Part shown: in pieces, positions 1 to 5,958 of the stretch
Position numbering within the stretch: position 1 is the first letter of the stretch
Layout of the letters: the number at the start of each line of letters is the position of its first letter
From: Candidatus Babelota bacterium
GTDB lineage: Bacteria > JAGOBX01
Assembly: GCA_017999075.1 (NCBI GenBank)
Contig: JAGOBX010000100.1
Coordinates: 1-9,647 of the forward strand
Length of the DNA: 9,647 nucleotides
Direction of reading: 5' to 3'
Program-made: the position numbers and the translations under genes
The notes under the pieces: generated by a model
Database searches by the model: none
What the model was told of the DNA's origin: nothing
The model's input: the letters and a program-made list of their open reading frames with translations, nothing else

Positions 1-375
1 TTGATTTTTAAATTCTGTTCTGTATTTTTCGCCTTTTGCCTTATTGGTTTCAGATACTTCCTGAAATTTCATTTGCTGTTTTTCCATCATTTGCTTTTGA
101 AAACTCATTAATGCATTTTTCATGTCAGTATCTGTCATATCAGAAGATATTCCTGATAATCCGTCTTTAAAACCTTTTATAAAATTTTCAGAATTTATAG
201 ATATATCCTGTTTTTTTAAACTTTTGCCTATATCATAACCTATACTGTAACTTACCTTATTTAAATCAATTGCAGGATTATCTGATTCTTTTTCGGATTC
301 TTCAGCAAGAATATTAATATTAAATACTAATATTAAAGAAAAAATCATCAATGTATAAATGATATTTTTTTTCAT
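1..375 (-). CDS. Exported FKBP-type peptidyl-prolyl isomerase, N-terminal part (cut by window start)
   Basis: The minus strand is open from an ATG at 375 to the window edge, giving the first 125 residues with no stop. Residues 1-24 form a signal peptide: a Lys-rich start, a hydrophobic core, and a likely cut after the Ala of NILA before a Glu-rich stretch. Residues about 38-110 match the helical N-terminal dimerisation domain of FkpA/Mip-type FKBPs, with VSYSIGYDIGKSLKKQ followed by a FIKGFKDGLSG segment and a long Gln/Met/Lys-rich helix. In that family this domain precedes a C-terminal FKBP domain that isomerises Xaa-Pro bonds and helps fold exported proteins; here that catalytic domain would lie outside the window and is not seen. 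A strong Shine-Dalgarno sequence (AAGGTGGA at 392-385) supports the start. The gene is divergent from glutamate dehydrogenase. The family is fairly sure, the catalytic activity is inferred. Confidence 0.8.
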   Translation of the reverse strand, partial: MKKNIIYTLMIFSLILVFNINILAEESEKESDNPAIDLNKVSYSIGYDIGKSLKKQDISINSENFIKGFKDGLSGISSDMTDTDMKNALMSFQKQMMEKQQMKFQEVSETNKAKGEKYRTEFKNQ

Positions 376-421
376 ACTATAAATTCCACCTTAAGAAAAT
401 TTTAAGAAATATTTTATATTA

Positions 422-451
422 ATTATAAAACTAATCAAGAACAATTTTCAA
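422..451 (-). promoter_or_regulatory. Putative sigma-70 promoter for the FKBP gene
   Basis: On the minus strand TTGAAA (451-446) is followed after 18 nt by a perfect TATAAT (427-422), which predicts a start near 415 and a leader of about 40 nt. The match is good, but the region is so AT-rich that chance hits are likely; no transcript data are available. Confidence 0.45.
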
Positions 452-476
452 ATATTTTTATTGGAATTTATCATTC

Positions 477-505
477 TTGACTAACACTAATAGTTATTAT
501 ATATT
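477..505 (+). promoter_or_regulatory. Putative sigma-70 promoter for glutamate dehydrogenase
   Basis: TTGACT (477-482) and TATATT (500-505) are separated by 17 nt, five of six matches to each consensus hexamer. Initiation near 512 would leave a short leader of about 30 nt ending in the very strong ribosome binding site AAGGTGGTGA (526-535). No operator or riboswitch-like structure is visible between the promoter and the ATG. Confidence 0.5.
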
Positions 506-542
506 TTAAACAAAAAATTAATTAAAAGGTGGTGATAATTTT

Positions 543-1811
543 ATGGTAAATAAAAAAAACGGTAATGACTATGATAATCCCTGGTATTCTGCAAGAAAAC
601 AACTTGAGAATGTTGCAGAACTTATCAAATTATCAGATAGTGAACTGGAATATCTTAAACATTCTCGCCGTGAACTATCAGTGTCTATACCTGTTAAAAT
701 GGATAACGGCAAGCTAAAAGTATTTTTGGGATACAGAGTCCAGCATAATGATATCAGAGGACCGTACAAAGGAGGTTTACGATACCATCCAGACGTTACA
801 ATTGATGAAGTGCGTGCATTAGCTATGTGGATGACTTGGAAATGCGCTGTGGCTAATATTCCTTACGGTGGAGCAAAAGGAGGAGTTGTTTGCGATCCTG
901 ATACTTTATCGATAGGTGAACTGGAACGCATTACCAGAAGATTCACTCACGAAATTTCAATCATAATAGGTCCCAATAAAGACGTTCCAGCACCTGATGT
1001 AAACACAAATGCTCAAATAATGGGATGGATAATGGATTCTTACAGCATGAATCATGGGTTTGCAGTTCATGGGGTTGTAACTGGAAAACCTATAAGTCTC
1101 GGAGGTTCTCTTGGAAGAAGAGAAGCTACTGGGCGTGGAGTTATGTTCACAGCATTAAATCTTCTTAAAGTGCTAAATAAAGACATTTCCAAAATTTCAA
1201 TAGCTGTCCAGGGATTCGGGAATGTTGGTTCAATTGCCGCTCAATTACTTTACGAACAAGGTGCTAAAATAGTTGCTGTAAGCGATGTTAAAGGAGGAAT
1301 ATATTGTAAAAATGGAATTAATATTCATGAATTATTAAAATATATAGAAAAGAATAGATTCGTGAAAGGTTTTCCCGGAACAGAAGAAATTACTAATGAA
1401 GCTCTTTTAGAAATTGATTGTGATATGTTAATTCCAGCAGCTCTTGAAAATCAAATTACTGAAAAAAATGCTGATAAAATAAAAGCAAAATTCATTGTTG
1501 AAGGCGCTAATGGTCCTACAACTCCTCCTGCTGATGATATTTTAAATTCAAAAGGAATTATTGTTATTCCAGACATTTTAGCTAATGCCGGAGGGGTAGT
1601 GGTTTCATATTTTGAATGGGTACAGGGAAATCAGGAATATTTCTGGACTGAAGAAGATGTCAATACAAAACTGAAACACATCATGGATGCCGCGTTTTCA
1701 AATATACAATCAACTAAAGAAAAATACAAGGTTGATTACAGGAAAGCAGCTTATATAGTAGCTGTTGGAAGAGTCGCAGAAGCTATGAAATGCAGAGGAA
1801 TTTACCTGTAG
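543..1811 (+). CDS. gdhA: Glutamate dehydrogenase (Glu/Leu/Phe/Val dehydrogenase family)
   Basis: This cytoplasmic enzyme interconverts glutamate with 2-oxoglutarate and ammonium using NAD(P), linking nitrogen and carbon metabolism. The 422 residues fit the usual length of the hexameric bacterial enzymes. The N-terminal substrate domain contains PYKGGLRYHPD (74-84), MTWK (97-100), the GGAKGG catalytic-lysine motif (Lys112) and PAPDVNT with Asp152. The spacing Lys76/Lys100/Lys112/Asp152 is that expected for the substrate-binding and catalytic residues. The coenzyme domain starts with a Rossmann motif, GFGNVG (224-229), and an acidic residue follows the second strand (SDVKGG, Asp248), which leans towards NAD but does not settle it. 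NAGGVVVSYFEW (348-359) closes the cleft. The start is fixed by AAGGTGGTGA seven nt upstream. The gene is monocistronic, with its own promoter and a terminator at 1822-1864. A leucine or other amino-acid dehydrogenase is less likely given the length and motifs. Confidence 0.95.
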   Translation: MVNKKNGNDYDNPWYSARKQLENVAELIKLSDSELEYLKHSRRELSVSIPVKMDNGKLKVFLGYRVQHNDIRGPYKGGLRYHPDVTIDEVRALAMWMTWKCAVANIPYGGAKGGVVCDPDTLSIGELERITRRFTHEISIIIGPNKDVPAPDVNTNAQIMGWIMDSYSMNHGFAVHGVVTGKPISLGGSLGRREATGRGVMFTALNLLKVLNKDISKISIAVQGFGNVGSIAAQLLYEQGAKIVAVSDVKGGIYCKNGINIHELLKYIEKNRFVKGFPGTEEITNEALLEIDCDMLIPAALENQITEKNADKIKAKFIVEGANGPTTPPADDILNSKGIIVIPDILANAGGVVVSYFEWVQGNQEYFWTEEDVNTKLKHIMDAAFSNIQSTKEKYKVDYRKAAYIVAVGRVAEAMKCRGIYL

Positions 1812-1821
1812 AAATTTATTT

Positions 1822-1864
1822 TATAAAATTTAGCAGATGAAAATTTCATCTGCTAAATTTTATA
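1822..1864. terminator. Perfect 21-bp inverted repeat, probable bidirectional terminator
   Basis: Two 21-nt arms (1822-1842 and 1844-1864) are exact reverse complements around a single central base. The GC-containing core is AGCAGATGAAA paired with TTTCATCTGCT. T-rich sequence follows on both strands, as expected for an intrinsic terminator read from either side. It lies 10 nt after the glutamate dehydrogenase stop and includes the stop codon and last codons of the converging rsmD gene, so one hairpin can end both transcripts. Confidence 0.85.
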
Positions 1865-2449
1865 TTTTCTGATAATATTCAAAATTGTATCCCCATATTT
1901 TTTAGAATTCTCAATAATATAAAATTCATCATGATTCACAATATTTTTTGAGGTTTCATATAAAATTACTGTATTTGACGAAACATTCTTTTTAAACGAA
2001 TCTGAGTTTAAAATTTTTTCCCCAAAATTAGTATCATAAGGCGGATCAATATAAACAACATCAAATTCAAAATTTAAAGAATCAATAATTTTAACCGTAT
2101 CTCCGTAAACTACTGTTGTTTTTTCAATTTTATTTTTATTTTCAATACGTTTCAATGAACTAAATTTATATTCGTCAAAATCAATTTTCAATTTTGTTAA
2201 ATTGGAAAGAAGGTATTCATAGACGCTTTTAAATTTTTCAGAAAAAAAAGGCGTAAACCCCATACTCGCAGCCTCAATGCCCATATTACCGCAGCCTGCA
2301 AACAAATCTATAAAATTATTTCCCTGTCCAAAATTACGATGTCTTAAAATATTAAAAACAGCAGATTTGACAATACTTTTTGTCGGGCGGATCGATTCAG
2401 GAACTTTAAGTTTAAAATTTTTAAATTTACCTGATGAAACTGTTATCAT
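1853..2449 (-). CDS. rsmD: 16S rRNA (guanine(966)-N2)-methyltransferase RsmD
   Basis: RsmD uses S-adenosylmethionine to methylate N2 of G966 (E. coli numbering) in 16S rRNA on the small-subunit particle. The 198 residues match the family length. The start has the typical MI-V-SGKFK-LKVP pattern followed by RPT (21-23) and KSAVFNIL (28-35), an RsmD signature. Motif I, DLFAGCGNMGIEA (48-60), binds the cofactor; motif IV, DPPY (135-138), is the catalytic loop of N-methylating enzymes; the C-terminal KKYGDTIL (183-190) is also typical. It is last in a three-gene operon. Its ATG lies inside the end of the upstream gene (23-nt overlap, different frame) with only a weak AGGT 9-12 nt ahead, so translation is probably coupled. 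The stop codon sits in the terminator hairpin. The charged segment at about 90-112 looks like a lineage-specific insertion. Confidence 0.92.
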   Translation of the reverse strand: MITVSSGKFKNFKLKVPESIRPTKSIVKSAVFNILRHRNFGQGNNFIDLFAGCGNMGIEAASMGFTPFFSEKFKSVYEYLLSNLTKLKIDFDEYKFSSLKRIENKNKIEKTTVVYGDTVKIIDSLNFEFDVVYIDPPYDTNFGEKILNSDSFKKNVSSNTVILYETSKNIVNHDEFYIIENSKKYGDTILNIIRKYKI

Positions 2450-3053
2450 TTGATAATAACCTGGTAGAACTTAATCTGTTCATACGCGAACTTTTAAATT
2501 TATGTTCCATATTACTTTTTGATAAATTAACATCTATTTCAGGATTCAATGTTTTTTTTATCACTGAACAGTTTTTATAAATATTAGATGGGCAATCAAT
2601 ACAATACCTGCCGGTTGTTTCTTTTCTACAATCAGAATAATTAATATCATATCTTACCTGGCTGCGCAGACAGGTTTGGCATACGTTAAGCATAGAATAT
2701 TTTTTTGAGGGGGAATCAAGTCCTTTTCCGCAAATTTCACAAATATCTTCAGATTTATTAATGCTTTTATTTTCATGGTGATTTACAGACATTTTAATAT
2801 TTCCATGTTCTATGATATCCCTTATTTTAGGCAATAAAAAAACATTATCTAAATTTTTATTTTTCAATTCTTTTATGATTAAATTCAATCTATCGCTTAA
2901 ATCTAAATTTTTAGCAGGCATAATAAGCGATTCAGAATTTTTTTTTATATGCCATACAAAAGTTTTTTCGCCTATAAAATCATCGAAAATAATTATATTA
3001 TGCGCTACTGCTATTTTTTTTATTTCTAAATACAATTCTTGGTTTGAATTCAT
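2427..3053 (-). CDS. Unrecognised cysteine-rich protein with two probable zinc sites
   Basis: I do not recognise this 208-residue protein. Residues 1-85 are cysteine-free and look like a mixed alpha/beta domain (hydrophobic strands around AHNIIIFDDF and TFVWHI, then a helix around DRLNLIIKEL). Residues 86-104 are a polar linker. The first cysteine cluster is CEIC (105-108) paired with CQTC (125-128), sixteen residues between the pairs, as in zinc ribbons or treble clefs. A second set, Cys142, CIDC (151-154) and Cys162, could bind another metal ion. The last 45 residues are basic and Ser-rich, which could suit RNA or protein contact. There is no signal peptide or membrane segment, so a cytoplasmic location is likely. 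The ATG follows the aldolase stop by 5 nt with no clear Shine-Dalgarno sequence, suggesting translational reinitiation. Its place before rsmD is compatible with a role near ribosome assembly, but that is inference only. Confidence 0.75.
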   Translation of the reverse strand: MNSNQELYLEIKKIAVAHNIIIFDDFIGEKTFVWHIKKNSESLIMPAKNLDLSDRLNLIIKELKNKNLDNVFLLPKIRDIIEHGNIKMSVNHHENKSINKSEDICEICGKGLDSPSKKYSMLNVCQTCLRSQVRYDINYSDCRKETTGRYCIDCPSNIYKNCSVIKKTLNPEIDVNLSKSNMEHKFKSSRMNRLSSTRLLSNDNSFIR

Positions 3054-3058
3054 TTTAT

Positions 3059-3877
3059 TTATTTTTCAGATTTAGTTGATTCTTCAATTAAAATTTCTTT
3101 TGCTTCTTTAACCGATGCTTTTTGATGAACAATTGCAGCCACCGATTTAACAATTGCAGCAGGATTTTTATGCTGAAATATATTTCTCCCTATAGACAAT
3201 CCAGCAGCGCCTACTTTATTAGCGTCAAATACTACTTGCAGAAGTTCATCATCGGTTTCCATTTTTTCTCCACCTGCAATTATTACAGGTGCAGGACACC
3301 CTATAATAACTTTTTCAAAAGACTCTGGAGATCCTGTATAATTAGTTTTAATAAGATCAGCTCCGAGTTCTGCTCCTACTCTTGCAGCATGTTTAACAAC
3401 TTGCAAATCGCATTCTCTGGCAATTTTTTTACCGCGAGGATACATCATTGCTACAAGAGGCATCCCCCATTCCATACATTCTTCGCCTATTATACCAAAA
3501 TCACGAAGCATATCTTTTTCATCTTCAGCTCCGATATTTATATGAATACTTACAGCATCTGCTCCCATTTTTATGGCCCGTCTTACGCTATTAACGAGAA
3601 CTTTCGAATTAGGATCAGGTGATAAGCATGTACTCGCAGATAAATGAAGTATTAATCCGATATCTTTACCTGATTTTCTGTGCCCGTAAAGAGGCAATCC
3701 TATATGACCTAATACGGCATTTGCTCCACCATCAGCAACTTTATCCACAGTACCCGCTAAATTTACAAGACCTTCAATCGGACCTACTGTAACACCATGA
3801 TCTAAAGGAACTATTATAGTTTTACCATTTAATCTGTTCATAATTCTTTCTAATCTGATTTTTTTCCCTAACAACAT
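3059..3877 (-). CDS. Archaeal-type 2-amino-3,7-dideoxy-D-threo-hept-6-ulosonate (ADH) synthase / class I aldolase
   Basis: The 272-residue product is a TIM-barrel Schiff-base aldolase of the archaeal ADH-synthase family (MJ0400 type). In methanogens this enzyme makes the precursor of 3-dehydroquinate in a route to aromatic amino acids that avoids DAHP synthase. Diagnostic stretches are [12 protein letters not shown] (23-34), [10 protein letters not shown] (51-60), LHLSAST (77-83), [10 protein letters not shown] (105-114), MMYPRG (144-149), IKTNYTG (176-182) and SIGRNIFQH (228-236). The expected catalytic residues are present: Asp26, the Tyr146 acid/base and the Schiff-base Lys177. The length equals that of the archaeal enzymes and differs from the longer LsrF. 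A fructose-bisphosphate aldolase activity, known for relatives, cannot be excluded. A GGGAGA ribosome site 9 nt upstream supports the start. It is the first gene of the minus-strand operon; no other shikimate gene is adjacent. Confidence 0.85.
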   Translation of the reverse strand: MLLGKKIRLERIMNRLNGKTIIVPLDHGVTVGPIEGLVNLAGTVDKVADGGANAVLGHIGLPLYGHRKSGKDIGLILHLSASTCLSPDPNSKVLVNSVRRAIKMGADAVSIHINIGAEDEKDMLRDFGIIGEECMEWGMPLVAMMYPRGKKIARECDLQVVKHAARVGAELGADLIKTNYTGSPESFEKVIIGCPAPVIIAGGEKMETDDELLQVVFDANKVGAAGLSIGRNIFQHKNPAAIVKSVAAIVHQKASVKEAKEILIEESTKSEK

Positions 3878-3915
3878 ATATTGTATTCTCCCATAATATT
3901 TGATAATTTGAGTTA

Positions 3916-3943
3916 ATTATATCAAAAAAAAAGTAAAAAGCAA
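3916..3943 (-). promoter_or_regulatory. Putative extended -10 promoter for the ADH synthase-rsmD operon
   Basis: On the minus strand TTGCTT (3943-3938) is followed after 16 nt by a perfect TATAAT (3921-3916). A TG one base upstream makes an extended -10 (TGATATAAT), which can compensate for the weak -35. The predicted start is near 3909, about 32 nt before the ATG. The spacer is a T-rich tract. Confidence 0.5.
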
Positions 3944-3949
3944 GAAATA

Positions 3950-3989
3950 ATAAATATATTGACAATATTTATTTTATAAATATACTGAC
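3950..3989 (+). repeat. 14-bp direct repeat overlapping both promoter elements
   Basis: ATAAATATATTGAC (3950-3963) and ATAAATATACTGAC (3976-3989) agree at 13 of 14 positions and start 26 bp apart, about two and a half helical turns. The first copy runs into the -35 TTGACA, the second into the -10 and the left half of the palindromic operator. The first copy may be a degenerate extra half-site for the TetR regulator, or a chance product of AT-rich sequence. Confidence 0.5.
3959..3986 (+). promoter_or_regulatory. Promoter of the TetR-efflux operon
   Basis: A perfect -35 TTGACA (3959-3964), a 16-nt spacer and TATACT (3981-3986, five of six matches) form the best promoter in this gap. Transcription would begin near 3993, inside the palindrome at 3984-3997, with a leader of about 45 nt before the tetR ATG. 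It is divergent from the promoter of the aldolase operon and does not overlap it. Confidence 0.65.
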
Positions 3990-3997
3990 CGTTCAGT
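3984..3997. promoter_or_regulatory. Probable TetR-family operator
   Basis: ACTGACCGTTCAGT is a 14-bp palindrome with one mismatched pair (five outer pairs and the central CG match). The form resembles operators of TetR-family efflux regulators. It covers the end of the -10 element and the predicted start site, so a bound dimer would block RNA polymerase. The gene 42 nt downstream encodes a TetR-family protein, which makes autorepression the simplest reading. No second perfect copy was found in the window. Confidence 0.7.
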
Positions 3998-4038
3998 TTA
4001 TAAAAAATATATTCTTTTCAAGGAAAGTTTTTTTATCA

Positions 4039-4629
4039 ATGAAAATAAAAAAAGCCGAAAATATAGAAGCTGAAAAAAACAAAATTATCGAAGCAGGATT
4101 CAGGTGTTTTATAAAAAAAGGATATGCCCGGACATCTGTTAATGATATTGTCAAAGAATATGGAAAAAGTAAGGGGAATTTATATTATTATTTCACAAAT
4201 AAAGAAGATATTTTTATAGAAATGATAAAAAAATGGACTGATGAAACTTTTGAAATGGCTACAAGACTCAGAGAAAGTTATAATTCTGCCGAAGATTTTT
4301 TGAATGATTTTATAGACGGTTCTTTTAAATTTTTTGATGAAAACAAAGATTTTTTCCGTGTTAAAATGGAATTTTGTTCTATAAGCTGTCATAATGAAAA
4401 ATTAAGAATTTTATATAATGAAGCTCAAAATAGATGGATTTCGTTATTTATGCCTTTTAAAAAAGAATTCAAATCACCTAAGCATTTCAATATTTTTTTA
4501 ACATCTTTTTTTTGCGTGCTTGATGGTATGATTCTAAGATATATACTATGGAAAAAATTTTTAACTTATGAATTTAAAAAAGAAATTAAAAAAGATATTT
4601 TGTTAATATTAAAGGAAAAATTAAAATGA
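4039..4629 (+). CDS. TetR/AcrR-family transcriptional repressor of the efflux operon
   Basis: The 196-residue protein has the TetR layout. An N-terminal three-helix DNA-binding domain (about 10-55) includes the CFIKKGYARTSVNDIV and GKSKGNLYYYF signatures, where helix 3 contacts DNA. An all-helical C-terminal domain (about 60-196), rich in Phe, Trp and Met, would bind a ligand and form the dimer. Such proteins release DNA when a hydrophobic or toxic compound binds. The gene is the first of the efflux operon and its stop overlaps the ATG of the TolC-like gene (ATGA), so regulator and pump are co-transcribed. The operator at 3984-3997 implies negative autoregulation. The start is preceded by AAGGA with a rather long gap of 14 nt; no other in-frame start fits the conserved N-terminus better. 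The inducer cannot be read from the sequence. Confidence 0.92.
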   Translation: MKIKKAENIEAEKNKIIEAGFRCFIKKGYARTSVNDIVKEYGKSKGNLYYYFTNKEDIFIEMIKKWTDETFEMATRLRESYNSAEDFLNDFIDGSFKFFDENKDFFRVKMEFCSISCHNEKLRILYNEAQNRWISLFMPFKKEFKSPKHFNIFLTSFFCVLDGMILRYILWKKFLTYEFKKEIKKDILLILKEKLK

Positions 4630-5942
4630 AAAAAATAAATAAGCTGTTATTGTTAATTGTTTTTATAATGTCATTGCAATTAAGGATATACGCATCTGAA
4701 AATATTAATTCATCAATATCTATCAAAATTAATGACTTGTTTGAATTAATAAAAAAAAATAATATAGAGATTATCAATAAACGCGAGAATTTAAAATATA
4801 CAAAGTATCAAATTGACGAGGTTAAATCAGTGTCACGCCCTGATATAAAATTTGAAACAAATATGACTCGCTATAAAAATGAAACTTTTAATGAACCAGG
4901 ACCGTTTAATAATTATGATTATAAAATTTCTTTTATACAACCTTTATTCACTTATGGAAAAATCAGCAGTGCTATTAAAGCTTCGAAACATTATTATAAA
5001 AATGCGGAACACGATTATAATATTACTGAAAAAGATTTTATTTTAAATGCTGTACAATTATATTACACTATAAAATTACTTGATCATCAAAAGAATATTT
5101 TATTGTCAACAGAAAAAACTTATTTTGAACATCTGGAAAACACTAAAATAAGATTTGAAGCAGGAGATGTTACTAATGTAGATTATTTATCAGCCAAAGT
5201 CAATTATGAACAGATTAAACCACAGATTATATCCGTCGACAACAAAATTTATAATTTAAAAAACGAATTGAAACTTTTATTAAATATTGATATGAACCAA
5301 AACATTATTATCATAGATGATATAAAAATTTCTAATATTGATATAACCAAAAATAACATCAATTTTTTTGAATCAGCTTTAAAAAATGATGAAAGAATCG
5401 CTAAACTTGAGGAATCAATAAAAATATTGGAATTACAAAAAACAATAGCAAAAAATTCTCTAAGACCATCTATAAACTTAATTGCAAATTATGGAGGATC
5501 TGCTGATGATCTCGGAAGTATGTTAAAAAAAGAAAGTGAGAATGCCTTAATTGGAATTAATTTGACTTTTCCTTTGTTTGACGGCTACAAATCAAAAAAC
5601 CAGGTGGCAGAATTTGAGATTCAGATTCAATCGAATATCAGGTCGCTGAATCTGATGAGAAATACACTTAAAAAAGACATTGAAAATAAATTAAACGATA
5701 TTGATCATTATAAAAAACAGATCAAATCAAATGAACTTCTTCTCGAACAGTCAGAAGAAGCTTTTCGTATATCAAACGAAAATTATAAAGCAGGAGCATC
5801 TATAAACCTTGATGTAATTGAATCAGAAAAAAACAGATTGACAGCCCGGCTCGCATTAATAGAATCAAAATATAATTATCTGATTTGCATATATCAATTG
5901 AAAAGGTTAGCAGGAATAGATTTATCTTTAAATGAATTTTAA
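4626..5942 (+). CDS. TolC-like outer-membrane efflux protein
   Basis: This is the outer-membrane channel of the tripartite pump; three copies would form a beta-barrel and a long periplasmic tunnel. Residues 1-23 are a signal peptide (KK start, LLLLIVFIM core, likely cut after IYA). Two outer-membrane efflux protein repeats follow, about 35-220 and 245-432. Each has the expected beta-strand segment (FIQPLFTYGK at 103-112; LTFPLFDGYK at 313-322) and a matching helical end, FEAGDVTNVDYLSA (177-190) and YKAGASINLDVIES (387-400). Long amphipathic helices fill the rest. The 438 residues are normal for the family. AAAGGA lies 9 nt before the ATG. The start overlaps the tetR stop by 4 nt, and the adaptor gene follows after 16 nt, which ties the channel to this RND system rather than to general export. 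Confidence 0.93.
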   Translation: MKKINKLLLLIVFIMSLQLRIYASENINSSISIKINDLFELIKKNNIEIINKRENLKYTKYQIDEVKSVSRPDIKFETNMTRYKNETFNEPGPFNNYDYKISFIQPLFTYGKISSAIKASKHYYKNAEHDYNITEKDFILNAVQLYYTIKLLDHQKNILLSTEKTYFEHLENTKIRFEAGDVTNVDYLSAKVNYEQIKPQIISVDNKIYNLKNELKLLLNIDMNQNIIIIDDIKISNIDITKNNINFFESALKNDERIAKLEESIKILELQKTIAKNSLRPSINLIANYGGSADDLGSMLKKESENALIGINLTFPLFDGYKSKNQVAEFEIQIQSNIRSLNLMRNTLKKDIENKLNDIDHYKKQIKSNELLLEQSEEAFRISNENYKAGASINLDVIESEKNRLTARLALIESKYNYLICIYQLKRLAGIDLSLNEF

Positions 5943-5958
5943 TTAGGAGTGGATTTTT

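Noticed and set aside
376-542. A regulatory RNA or riboswitch in the gap between the FKBP and glutamate dehydrogenase genes
   Set aside because: The gap is AT-rich, holds two good promoters with short leaders, and shows no GC-containing stem or conserved aptamer pattern.
2812-3075. An 87-codon plus-strand open frame opposite the start of the cysteine-rich gene
   Set aside because: It is a Phe/Ile-rich translation of the complement of an AT-rich coding region, with no ribosome site; the opposite strand fits the operon spacing.
3122-3622. A 166-codon plus-strand open frame opposite the ADH synthase gene
   Set aside because: It is antisense to a gene with clear family motifs; the translation is rich in Ser, Phe, Tyr and Cys with no recognisable domain and no ribosome binding site.
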